A stretch of DNA of 62,867 nucleotides from Pseudomonas sp. S37 (GTDB taxonomy: Bacteria; Pseudomonadota; Gammaproteobacteria; Pseudomonadales; Pseudomonadaceae). Below the pieces are notes generated by a model. It was not told the origin of the DNA. It made no database searches and saw nothing but the letters and a program-made list of their open reading frames with translations. The stretch covers positions 1 to 62,867 of the forward strand of contig NZ_JACVZC010000024.1 of NCBI RefSeq assembly GCF_016658545.1, read 5' to 3'. The translations under genes and the position numbers were made by a program. Shown piece after piece: positions 16,953 to 24,812 of this stretch; the stretch's first letter is position 1, and every line of letters begins with the position of its first letter.

Positions 16953-17100
16953 AGAGCTCGATAAGTGATCAGTCGGAGGGGACAAGAGTAAAGGCAGCAT
17001 TTGGGTACTACAAGGACAGGCGGAAGGCAAGCCCTGGCATTTTTGCTAGTACCTTGCGGTCTGCATTTCCTTGAGAATGGGTCCAGGCTGAGGAGGAATT

Positions 17101-17817
17101 ATGACTAACCACATTTGGCCAATAGCAGTTTCCTACAGCCCTTACGGGTATGAGTGTCCCGAGTCTCGACAGCGGCTCTTGGGATTCTGCGGTTACTGGC
17201 GGGTTGGAAAAAGTGCCGATTATCCATTGGGCAATGGCTACCGATTGTTCACCGCCGGCTTGATGCGTTTCCGTAGTCCTGATGTTGCGAGCCCCTTCGA
17301 AGAGGGAGGTATCAATGCCTATGCGTATTGCAACGGCGATCCGATAAACAGGGTCGATAGAACGGGCAGAGCGGGCACAGGGCTGACCGCTTTACTCAAG
17401 AAAAACAAGCTCACATTGAAGTTGAAGCCGTTCATCAAACAGTTGGAGCAAGGAAAAAAAATTACCGTATTCCGACAGGCGGACCAGAGCGTCAGCCAGC
17501 TCGTGATCAGTTCGGGAGAGTCTGGCATATCAATTAAGACTTCGCAGCAAGAGCAAGTGCCTGCGGGCGATTATCTCAATCGTAAGAACCTTTACATTCT
17601 TTGGCGCAACGAGGCAAGAAGCAGCGCTATAACATTGACCACCGGTTTCAAGCTGATGACAGTGCATCCACCACTTCCTAACGTGACCTTGCAAGGAGGT
17701 GGTAGCCCACTTGCGCAGGCCAACATCTATTCGGAGTTTCCTAGTCCGATTTCGAATTTGCGCTCAGTTGAGGTTCCATCAACGAACTACCAACATGGAT
17801 CAACCAGCAGGCGATAA
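17101..17817 (+). CDS. Orphan RHS-core protein with unknown C-terminal domain
   Basis: 238-residue protein holding only the tail end of an Rhs protein. Residues 11-90 match the RHS-associated core: SYSPYGYE, RLLGFCGYWR, YPLGNGYRLFTAGLMRFRSPD and INAYAYCNGDPINRVDRTGR. There are no YD repeats and no N-terminal delivery domain. In full-length Rhs toxins the domain after this core is the toxin; here about 145 residues of lysine- and serine-rich sequence of unknown role follow. AGGAGGAATT gives a near-perfect ribosome site. The gene is visibly more AT-rich than its neighbours, suggesting transfer. Its last 77 bases overlap the convergent urea transporter gene, leaving no room for an adjacent immunity gene on its own strand. 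Confidence 0.78.
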   Translation: MTNHIWPIAVSYSPYGYECPESRQRLLGFCGYWRVGKSADYPLGNGYRLFTAGLMRFRSPDVASPFEEGGINAYAYCNGDPINRVDRTGRAGTGLTALLKKNKLTLKLKPFIKQLEQGKKITVFRQADQSVSQLVISSGESGISIKTSQQEQVPAGDYLNRKNLYILWRNEARSSAITLTTGFKLMTVHPPLPNVTLQGGGSPLAQANIYSEFPSPISNLRSVEVPSTNYQHGSTSRR

Positions 17818-18610
17818 CGAAGGGCGCGGTCAGGCCGGCTACCGGCAGCAACTTGAAAATCGGTTGCAACAGCAAGGCCAGGGCGATGGCAAGCAGCGTC
17901 ACCCAGGGTTTTTCACCCTGCCTGCTGAAAGCCAATGCTGCCAGTGCCGCGTTGAAACCATACAGGCCCAGCCATGCGGCTTGCGCCTGGTCGGCGAGCA
18001 GCGCTAGGCCGCCACCTATGGCCGAGCCGATCACCGCCCACATCGCCGCATAGGGGTTGGCGATGAACATGCCGACGATAATTAGCAAGCCGGCCAGGGG
18101 CTGGTCGAGCAGGAAGATCTGCCCCACGCCGCGGGCCAGGGCATACAGCGGGTCGGCTTCGACGAAGCCGTTGGGGGCGGGACTGGCAAACAGCAGGGCA
18201 ACCCAACCAAGCAGCACGAACGGTGCGGTGTAGGCAACCAGCAGCTTGCCACCGCGCTTGCGCCACTGGTGGGTGATGATGCTGGACAGGCCGCCAGCGG
18301 CGATGATCAGTGGCGGCAGGATGGCCGACCAGGGCAGCACGGCGCTGATCAGGATGCCGATGAGTACGCCGTTGTAGCAGTACAGCCCGGCCTGGCGGTC
18401 GGCGCGGTCGTAGCCGCGTTGTTGTGCAGTCAGCAGGCCGGCGAGGGCGCCGAGCAGGGCGCCGCCGACCAGGGCGGGGGCAGTCAGCAGAATGGCCAGC
18501 AGGCAGCACAGGCCGCACAGAGGGTTGCGCAGCAGCAGCACCTGGCTGAAGCCGTTGAGTAACGCCGTGGCCCAGTCGGGGCACGGGTTGACGAAATTTT
18601 TGGTGTACAT
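17741..18610 (-). CDS. Urea transporter (UT family)
   Basis: Inner-membrane urea channel/transporter of 289 residues, start MYTKNFVNPCPDW at 18610. UT-family landmarks are GFSQVLLLRNPLCGL near the N-terminus, YCYNGVLIGI, and the second-half repeat WLGLYGFNAALAALA, which mirror one another as in the duplicated UT fold. It would equilibrate urea for urease, whose genes are not here. Its 3' end overlaps the convergent RHS gene. Upstream lies a REP pair, then pyk. From memory, a urea transporter neighbours the glxR-ttuD-pyk operon in P. putida KT2440 too. Confidence 0.87.
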   Translation of the reverse strand: MYTKNFVNPCPDWATALLNGFSQVLLLRNPLCGLCCLLAILLTAPALVGGALLGALAGLLTAQQRGYDRADRQAGLYCYNGVLIGILISAVLPWSAILPPLIIAAGGLSSIITHQWRKRGGKLLVAYTAPFVLLGWVALLFASPAPNGFVEADPLYALARGVGQIFLLDQPLAGLLIIVGMFIANPYAAMWAVIGSAIGGGLALLADQAQAAWLGLYGFNAALAALAFSRQGEKPWVTLLAIALALLLQPIFKLLPVAGLTAPFVIACWLIHVGSSLMEPQLSANSKSD

Positions 18611-18692
18611 GGGGCAGTCAGTGAGGTGGATGGGGAGCGGTGGGCCTCTTTGGGCCTCGGTTTTCCGCAGTTGAAGTCGGCGTACTGCTATT

Positions 18693-18780
18693 TCTGTGGG
18701 AGCGGGTTTACCCGCGAAGAATCCAACTCGGTGTATGGCACCGGCTTTGCCGGTGTTCGCGGGTGAACCCGCTCCCACAG
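18693..18780. repeat. REP pair, class A
   Basis: Inverted pair between the urea transporter start and the pyk end; the spacer carries an extra small palindrome GGCACCGGCTTTGCCGGTG. Confidence 0.9.
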
Positions 18781-18796
18781 GTTCTACGGTAACTTG

Positions 18797-20212
18797 TCAG
18801 ATCAAAGTCTCGATCCGCAGCGTGTTAGTCGACCCTGGCTTGCCGAAAGGCACACCGGCCGTGATCAGCAGCGTGTCACCACGGCTGGCCATGCCTTGCG
18901 CCTGTGCAATTTCCAGGGCGGTAGACACCACTTCATCCACCTGGCGCAAGCGGTCGTTGACCACCGAATGCACACCCCAGGCCACGCTCAGGCGGCGTGC
19001 GGTGTTCAGGTTCGGCGTCAGGTTGAGGATCGGTGCCCGTGGCCGCTCGCGTGCCGCACGCAGGGTCGAGGCGCCAGACTCGCTGTAGTTGACCAGCACC
19101 GCCACCGGCAGGATGCCGCTGATACGGCGGATGGCGCAGCTGATGGCGTCCGACACGGTCGCCTCGGCCTTTGGCCGGCCGACGTCGAGCTGGGCCTGGT
19201 AGTCCGGGCCGTTCTCCACCTGGCGGATGATCTTGCTCATCATCTGCACGGCTTCGAGCGGGTAGTCACCCGAGGCGGTCTCGGCCGACAGCATCACTGC
19301 ATCGGCACCTTCGGCCACGGCGTTGGCCACGTCGGTGACTTCGGCACGGGTCGGCGCAGGCGAGAAACGCATCGATTCAAGCATCTGCGTGGCCACCACC
19401 ACCGGCTTGCCCAGCTGGCGGCAGGTGCCGATGATGCGCTTCTGGATCTGCGGCACGCTTTCGGCCGGCACTTCCACGCCCAGGTCGCCACGGGCCACCA
19501 TGATCGCGTCTGCCAGTTCTGCGATGGCTTGCAGCTGTTCGACTGCCGAGGGTTTCTCGATCTTGGCCATCAGGTAGGCGCGGTCGCCGATCAGCTGGCG
19601 CGCCTCGACGATGTCTTCCGGGCGCTGCACGAACGACAGCGCCACCCAGTCCACGCCCAGTTCCAGGCCGAAGGCCAGGTCGCGGCGGTCTTTCTCGGTG
19701 AGCGGGGACAGGTCGAGCACCGCTTGCGGCACGTTTACGCCCTTGCGGTCGGACAGCTCGCCACCGTTCAGTACTTCGGTGTCGATGGCGTCGCTGTGCT
19801 TGGCGGTTACCCGCAGGCGCAGCTTGCCATCGTCCAGCAGCAGGTCCATGCCGGGCTCAAGGGCGGCGATGATTTCCGGGTGCGGCAGGTTGACCCGCTG
19901 GCTGTCGCCCGGGGTCTTGTCCAGGTCCAGGCGCAGGGCCTGGCCGCGTTGCAGTTGCACCTTGCCTTCGGCAAAGCGGCCGACGCGCAGCTTCGGCCCC
20001 TGCAGGTCCATGAGGATGCCCAGCGGGTAGTTCAGCTGCTGCTCGACTTCGCGGATCCACTGGTAGCGCAGGGCGTGGTCAGCGTGTTCGCCGTGGCTGA
20101 AGTTGAGGCGGAAGATGTTCACCCCGGCTTCGACCAGTTGGCGGATGTCGTCGATGCCGTTGATCGCAGGGCCGAGGGTGGCGAGGATTTTGACTTTTTT
20201 ATCAGGCGTCAT
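18797..20212 (-). CDS. pyk: Pyruvate kinase
   Basis: Converts phosphoenolpyruvate and ADP to pyruvate and ATP. The 471-residue length is standard. Landmarks are KKVKILATLGPAI at the N-terminus, FRLNFSHGEH, the active-site stretch YLMAKIEKPSAV, MVARGDLGVEVP and the C-terminal domain ending with GVPFGKPGSTNTLRI. The gene overlaps the glycerate kinase stop codon by the four bases ATGA (20209-20212), so translation is probably coupled and the enzyme serves glyoxylate/glycerate assimilation. A second pyruvate kinase gene is normal in Pseudomonas. Confidence 0.95.
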   Translation of the reverse strand: MTPDKKVKILATLGPAINGIDDIRQLVEAGVNIFRLNFSHGEHADHALRYQWIREVEQQLNYPLGILMDLQGPKLRVGRFAEGKVQLQRGQALRLDLDKTPGDSQRVNLPHPEIIAALEPGMDLLLDDGKLRLRVTAKHSDAIDTEVLNGGELSDRKGVNVPQAVLDLSPLTEKDRRDLAFGLELGVDWVALSFVQRPEDIVEARQLIGDRAYLMAKIEKPSAVEQLQAIAELADAIMVARGDLGVEVPAESVPQIQKRIIGTCRQLGKPVVVATQMLESMRFSPAPTRAEVTDVANAVAEGADAVMLSAETASGDYPLEAVQMMSKIIRQVENGPDYQAQLDVGRPKAEATVSDAISCAIRRISGILPVAVLVNYSESGASTLRAARERPRAPILNLTPNLNTARRLSVAWGVHSVVNDRLRQVDEVVSTALEIAQAQGMASRGDTLLITAGVPFGKPGSTNTLRIETLI

Positions 20213-21483
20213 GATTGGGCAGTCTCGAGGATCAGGATGGCGCGGAAGTCGTTGACGTTGGTGCGGGTCGGCTCGGTGACGATCAGGGCATCCAGCGCGG
20301 CGAAGTAGCCATAGCCGTTGTTGTTGTCCAGCTCATCGCTGGCCGACAGGCCCAGGGCTTCGGCGCGGGCGTAACTGGCCGGGGTCATGAAGGCGCCGGC
20401 GTTTTCTTCCGAACCGTCGATACCGTCGGTGTCACCGGCCAGGGCGTAAACGCCCGGCAGGCCTTTCAGGCTTTCGGTGAGGCTGAGCAGGAACTCGGCA
20501 TTGCGCCCGCCACGGCCATTGCCGCGCACGGTCACGGTGGTTTCGCCACCGGACAGGATCACGCAGGGCGCCTTCAGCGGCTGGCCGTGCAGCACGATCT
20601 GCCGGGCGATGCCGGCATGCACCTTGGCCACTTCGCGCGATTCACCCTCCAGGTCACCGAGGATCAGCGGGCTAAAGCCTGCCTGGCGGGCTTTGACGGC
20701 GGCGGCTTCGAGCGACTGCTGGGGCTTGGCGATCAGCTGGAAGTGGCTGCGGACCAGCGCTGGGTCATCGGCCTTGACGGTTTCTGAGGCCGGATTGTTG
20801 AGCCAGTCGATTACCGCTTTTGGCGCTTCGATGTTGTAGCGCTTGAGAATGGCCAAGGCATCGGCCGAGGTGCTCGGGTCGGCCACGGTGGGGCCGGAAG
20901 CGATGACTGTAGCGAGGTCGCCGGGTACATCGGAGATGGCATAGGTGTAGACCGTGGCTGGCCAGCAGGCCTTGGCCAGGCGGCCGCCCTTGATCGCCGA
21001 GAGGTGCTTGCGCACGCAGTTCATCTCGCCGATGGTGGCGCCGGATTTCAGCAGTGCCTTGTTGATCTGCTGTTTGTCGGCCAGGGTCAGGCCCTCGGCC
21101 GGGAGAGCCAGCAGGGCAGAGCCACCGCCAGAGAGCAGGAAGATGACGCGGTCGTCTTCATTGAGGTTGCTGACCAGTTCCAGTACGCGCTTGGCCACGG
21201 CCAGGCCGGCGGCGTCGGGGACCGGGTGGGCGGCTTCGACCACTTCAATCTTTTGGCAGTTGGCGCCGTGGCCGTAACGGGTCACGACCAGGCCAGAGAC
21301 TTCGCCCTGCCAGCTTTTCTCGACCACTTCGGCCATGGCGGCTGCGGCTTTGCCGGCGCCGATGACAATGACCCGGCCGCTACGATCGGCGGGCAGGTAG
21401 GGTTCGAGGACTTGGCGGGGGTGGGCGGCGGCGATGGCTGTGTCGAACAGGTCGCGGAGAATTTTTTGCGGATCGACCGACAT
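20209..21483 (-). CDS. ttuD: Glycerate 2-kinase (TtuD/MOFRL family)
   Basis: Phosphorylates D-glycerate, the product of GlxR. It is annotated as TtuD hydroxypyruvate reductase in older sources, but the family (GckA/MOFRL) is a glycerate 2-kinase. 424 residues from MSVDPQKILRDLF. Landmarks: VIVIGAGKAAAAMAE, LLSGGGSALLALP, SGGETTVTVRGNGRGGRN and ALAGDTDGIDGSEENAGA. The ATG at 21483 follows a short leader downstream of a terminator-like hairpin (21523-21562). Translation is coupled to pyk by a 4-bp overlap. Confidence 0.92.
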   Translation of the reverse strand: MSVDPQKILRDLFDTAIAAAHPRQVLEPYLPADRSGRVIVIGAGKAAAAMAEVVEKSWQGEVSGLVVTRYGHGANCQKIEVVEAAHPVPDAAGLAVAKRVLELVSNLNEDDRVIFLLSGGGSALLALPAEGLTLADKQQINKALLKSGATIGEMNCVRKHLSAIKGGRLAKACWPATVYTYAISDVPGDLATVIASGPTVADPSTSADALAILKRYNIEAPKAVIDWLNNPASETVKADDPALVRSHFQLIAKPQQSLEAAAVKARQAGFSPLILGDLEGESREVAKVHAGIARQIVLHGQPLKAPCVILSGGETTVTVRGNGRGGRNAEFLLSLTESLKGLPGVYALAGDTDGIDGSEENAGAFMTPASYARAEALGLSASDELDNNNGYGYFAALDALIVTEPTRTNVNDFRAILILETAQS

Positions 21484-21515
21484 GGCAGGCTCCCAATTAT
21501 TGTTGTTCTGCAGAA

Positions 21516-21562
21516 TCAAAAACGCCCCTGGAACTGCCTCCGTGCAGGCCGAACCAGGGGCG
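21516..21562 (-). terminator. Terminator or attenuator between glxR and ttuD
   Basis: On the minus strand CGCCCCTGG (21554-21562) pairs perfectly with CCAGGGGCG (21523-21531), with an inner GCCT/AGGC stem in the loop, followed at once by TTTTTGATT. This is a good rho-independent terminator lying after glxR and before ttuD, so the two parts of the operon need not be expressed equally. Confidence 0.75.
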
Positions 21563-21616
21563 GGTGTTGCTCGGTGCCACCTGATGAACCTGTGGTCGCA
21601 GGCTCATCGGTGTTGG

Positions 21617-21723
21617 GTTCTTCGCGGCGGTTCGACGCCTCGATGAACCCGCTCCCACAGGATTACCGCAGCCCTCAGGCCTGTGGAGTACCTGTAGGAG
21701 CGGGTTTACCCGCGAAGAGGCCC
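21617..21723. repeat. REP pair, class A, with 17-nt loop insertion
   Basis: The left arm reads TTCGCGGCGGTTCGACGCCT and onward (21621-21660), inserting about 17 bases with their own GGCG/CGCC hairpin into the usual GCGGGTGAACCCGC palindrome. The same 40-base arm recurs at 33388-33427. The right arm is normal. Confidence 0.88.
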
Positions 21724-21741
21724 TTGAGGGTTACATCAAGA

Positions 21742-22635
21742 TCACTTATCGCCGCGGATCGAGAAGTTGGCCATGTGTTCCAGGCCTTTGATCAGCGCCG
21801 AGTGGTCCCAGTTGCCGCCACCCAGGGCCTGGCAGGTGTTGAACACTTGCTGGGCATTGGAGGTGTTGGGCAGGTTGATGCCCAGTTCCTTGGCGCCTTG
21901 CAGGGCCAGGTTCAGGTCTTTCTGGTGCAGGTTGATGCGGAAGCCTGGGTCGAAGGTGCCCTTGATCATGCGCTCGGCATGCACTTCGAGGATTTTCGAC
22001 GAAGCGAAACCGCCCATCAGCGCTTCACGCACCTTGGCCGGGTCGGCGCCGTTCTTGGCGGCGAACAGCAGTGCTTCGCTGACGGCCTGGATGTTCAGGG
22101 CGACGATGATCTGGTTGGCCACCTTGGCAGTCTGGCCATCACCGTTGCCACCCACGCGGGTGATGTTCTTGCCCATGGCTTCGAACAGCGGCAGGGCGCG
22201 CTCGAAGGCTTTCGGGCAGCCGCCGACCATGATGCTCAGGGTCGCGGCCTTGGCACCGACTTCACCACCGGATACCGGGGCGTCCAGGTAGGCAGCGCCG
22301 GTGGCCTTGATTTTTTCGGCGAAGGCTTTGGTGGCGGTTGGCGAGATCGAGCTCATGTCGATCACCACCTTGTTCGGGCCAACGCCTTCGGCCACGCCGT
22401 TTTCACCGAACAGGACGGCTTCGACCTGCGGGGTGTCCGGGACCATGACGATGATGAATTCGGCTTCCTGGGCCACTTCCTTCGGGTTGGCCAGGGCCAC
22501 TGCACCGGCGGCTACCAGCTCGGCCGGGGCGACGTCGTGGTGGGTGGAAACGAACAGGCTGTGACCTGCTTTTTGCAGGTTCTGGGCCATGGGCTTGCCC
22601 ATGATGCCGGTGCCGATGAAACCGATTTTAGCCAT
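21742..22635 (-). CDS. glxR: Tartronate semialdehyde reductase
   Basis: Reduces tartronate semialdehyde (2-hydroxy-3-oxopropanoate) to D-glycerate with NAD(P)H. The 297 residues show the beta-hydroxyacid dehydrogenase family pattern: N-terminal IGFIGTGIMGKPMAQNL, substrate motif DAPVSGGEVGA, and catalytic lysine region GDGQTAKVANQIIVALN. In P. putida and P. aeruginosa this gene follows gcl and hyi; here it is first in line and is preceded by a class B REP pair and then etfB, so the upstream glyoxylate carboligase and isomerase genes are missing. It may have lost its original promoter. Confidence 0.93.
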   Translation of the reverse strand: MAKIGFIGTGIMGKPMAQNLQKAGHSLFVSTHHDVAPAELVAAGAVALANPKEVAQEAEFIIVMVPDTPQVEAVLFGENGVAEGVGPNKVVIDMSSISPTATKAFAEKIKATGAAYLDAPVSGGEVGAKAATLSIMVGGCPKAFERALPLFEAMGKNITRVGGNGDGQTAKVANQIIVALNIQAVSEALLFAAKNGADPAKVREALMGGFASSKILEVHAERMIKGTFDPGFRINLHQKDLNLALQGAKELGINLPNTSNAQQVFNTCQALGGGNWDHSALIKGLEHMANFSIRGDK

Positions 22636-22667
22636 GAGAGATTACCTCGTTGTATTTGTTGAATCTC

Positions 22668-22782
22668 TGTAGGAGCGGCCTTGCGTCGCGAAAGGGGTGC
22701 GCAGCGCCCCCAGGATTTTCGCCACATCAGAGATTGCCGGGGCTGCTGCGCAGCCCATCGCGACGCAAGGCCGCTCCTACAA
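22668..22782. repeat. REP pair, class B, at the glxR/etfB junction
   Basis: Inverted pair with GGAGCGGCCTTGCGTCGCGA arms and inner GC hairpins (GGGGTGCGCAGCGCCCC and GGCTGCTGCGCAGCC). It fills nearly all of the 163-bp gap between glxR and the electron transfer flavoprotein gene, where gene order appears rearranged. Confidence 0.9.
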
Positions 22783-22798
22783 GGGATCGCGTGAAGCC

Positions 22799-23569
22799 TT
22801 AACGCAGCACGCCCTCTTCCACCAGCAGCTTGAGGATGGCTTCAGCGCCTTCCTGTGGAGAAACGTCCTTCAATACCTTGCCGCCCCCACCACTGGCCTT
22901 GGCCGTCGCTGCCTTCATGCGGTCTGCACCGCTCTTGGCCTTGATCACTTTCAACCGCTTGGGCCGTGGCCGGGCCGGTTGCAGCTCGGCCTCGGCCAGC
23001 GGCTCGTCTTCGACAATGGCCACGTTACGCGCCGCCAATACCCCCCGGCGCGCAGGCCCGAAGGCACTCTGCCGTGGCTTGGGCGCAGCGTTATCCACAG
23101 TCGCCAGTAACGGCAGGCGCACCTTCAAGCGACGCCGCTGACCACGCGGCAAGGCTTGCAGCACCTGCGCAGTGCCGTTGTCGATCGACTCCACCTCGGC
23201 CAGCCCGACAATCAACGGCCAGCCGAGCTTCTCAGCCAGCAGGAACGGCAACATGCCCGACCCCTCACCCGTCTCTGCCTGGCTGCCGGTCAGTACCAGT
23301 TGCGCCCCGGCATCGCGCAGGTAATCCCCCAGCACGCCCAGCACATCGGCCCCCGCCGGCTGCTCCAGCACGTCCAGGTGGTCCAGGCCCATGCCCAGGT
23401 AAGCGCGCAGCGCTTCTTCGCGCGGGTCACCAGCGTGTACCACCTGCAAGTTATCCCCAGCCAGCTGCAACCCCAGCTCCACGGCGCGGGCGTCCTGCTC
23501 GGCGCGGCGGGCGCGGCCGGAGCTGGGGTGGGCACCGATGGAAACCAGGCTGATCACTTTCGTACTCAT
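22799..23569 (-). CDS. Electron transfer flavoprotein beta-type subunit (dimethylglycine pathway)
   Basis: 256-residue subunit of an electron transfer flavoprotein dedicated to DgcAB. Beta-ETF features include the N-terminal adenine-nucleotide fold and LVLTGSQAETGEGSGMLPFLLAEKLGWP. The C-terminal third is a lysine- and alanine-rich extension (PRPKRLKVIKAKSG...) before KVLKDVSPQEGAEAILKLL. It is last in a minus-strand operon dgcA-dgcB-etfA-etfB, 10 bp behind the alpha subunit gene. It would carry electrons from dimethylglycine demethylation toward the quinone pool. Confidence 0.88.
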   Translation of the reverse strand: MSTKVISLVSIGAHPSSGRARRAEQDARAVELGLQLAGDNLQVVHAGDPREEALRAYLGMGLDHLDVLEQPAGADVLGVLGDYLRDAGAQLVLTGSQAETGEGSGMLPFLLAEKLGWPLIVGLAEVESIDNGTAQVLQALPRGQRRRLKVRLPLLATVDNAAPKPRQSAFGPARRGVLAARNVAIVEDEPLAEAELQPARPRPKRLKVIKAKSGADRMKAATAKASGGGGKVLKDVSPQEGAEAILKLLVEEGVLR

Positions 23570-23579
23570 GCTTGTGCCC

Positions 23580-24812
23580 TTATGCCGCGTCGCGCTGGCC
23601 GCCGCTGCGGTAGTTGTCCACAGCCTCGATCAGTGCCTTGAGAATTGCCGAACTGTCGCCAATCACCGACAGGTCGGCCCGTTTGATCATGTCGCAGCCT
23701 GGGTCCATGTTGATCGCCACCACCTTGTCACAGGCGCCGATACCCTGCAGATGCTGGATCGCCCCAGAGATACCCACAGCCACGTACACCCGTGCGGTAA
23801 CCCAGGTGCCGGTGGCACCCACTTGGCGGTTGCGCGGCATGAAACCGTCGTCCACCGCCACCCGCGAGGCGCCTTCGGTGGCGCCCAAGGCCGCAGTGGC
23901 CTGGTGGTACAGGTCCCAGTCCTTGACGCCGTTACCACCGGAGACGATGAACTCAGCTTCGGCCATGGCGATGGTGGCCGGGTCGACCGCCACCGAGCCC
24001 AGGTCTTCGATACGCGTCAGGCTGCGCGCGACGCTTGTGGACAACTCCACCGGCAGCGCTTCGTGACGGGTTTCGCTGACCGGCTCGGCACACTCTGCTG
24101 CCGCCAGGACCAGGCGTGGCACGGCGCGTTGCAGGTCTTGCTGGCCGGCACCGGCACGGCCGATGCACTGGCCATCCTTGACCTGCCACACCCGCGTCGC
24201 CGGGCGCTCGCCCAGCGCGGCACCCAGGCGCCGGCCCAGTTCGCCGCCACCGGTGCGGCTGTCGGGCAGTAGCCAGTGGCGCGGGGCGAACTGGTTATCC
24301 ACAGCGCGCAGACCTTGAACAAGCTGCTCCGGTGCATAGCCTTCGAAGGCCTCGCCTTCGATGACCAGCAGGCGGTCGACGCCGGCTGTGGAAAAGTTGC
24401 TTTCCTTGTGCTCGCCAAACACCACCGCCAGCACCGCACCGTCGTTGCCCGCCAGGCTGTGGGCCAAGCCGAGCAAGTCACGGTCGTGGCTGCTCAGGCG
24501 GCCGCCGACCATGTCCGGCACCACGGCAATGAAGAACGCTGGCACAGGTACCTGGTGCAGCGGCAGCTTGACCTCGGCCGCCGCCGTGCGCCGCCCGCCG
24601 ACACCGGTGCCCTGCTGGGCGCCGCTGCGGTCGATGCGCTTGATGCCGGCGGGGCCGATAAAGCCTGCGGCAATCGCATGGGGGTTCTTGCGGATGAGGC
24701 CGTTGGGGCCCATCCAGTTGGTCTGTTGCGTCTGCATGGCCGCATGCAGCGGGTGCAGGCGGTTACGGGCGATCCACTCGGCGCGTGGGTCGCGGCGGAT
24801 AATGTCGCTCAT
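23580..24812 (-). CDS. Electron transfer flavoprotein alpha-type subunit (dimethylglycine pathway)
   Basis: 410-residue alpha subunit with the C-terminal FAD domain: VAVDPATIAMAEAEFIVSGGNG, ALGATEGASRVAVDDGFMPR and RQVGATGTWVTARVYVAVGISGAIQHLQG are classic ETF-alpha signatures. The N-terminal 80 residues (RLHPLHAAMQTQQTNWMG...) are longer than in housekeeping ETF-alpha, as in the paralogues beside dgcAB in P. aeruginosa. Its start overlaps the dgcB stop by one base (TGATG), suggesting coupled translation. Confidence 0.9.
   Translation of the reverse strand: MSDIIRRDPRAEWIARNRLHPLHAAMQTQQTNWMGPNGLIRKNPHAIAAGFIGPAGIKRIDRSGAQQGTGVGGRRTAAAEVKLPLHQVPVPAFFIAVVPDMVGGRLSSHDRDLLGLAHSLAGNDGAVLAVVFGEHKESNFSTAGVDRLLVIEGEAFEGYAPEQLVQGLRAVDNQFAPRHWLLPDSRTGGGELGRRLGAALGERPATRVWQVKDGQCIGRAGAGQQDLQRAVPRLVLAAAECAEPVSETRHEALPVELSTSVARSLTRIEDLGSVAVDPATIAMAEAEFIVSGGNGVKDWDLYHQATAALGATEGASRVAVDDGFMPRNRQVGATGTWVTARVYVAVGISGAIQHLQGIGACDKVVAINMDPGCDMIKRADLSVIGDSSAILKALIEAVDNYRSGGQRDAA

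Noticed and set aside
21004..22662. 552-codon plus-strand frame across ttuD and glxR
   Set aside because: It runs through a REP pair and a terminator and lies antisense to two recognised enzymes.
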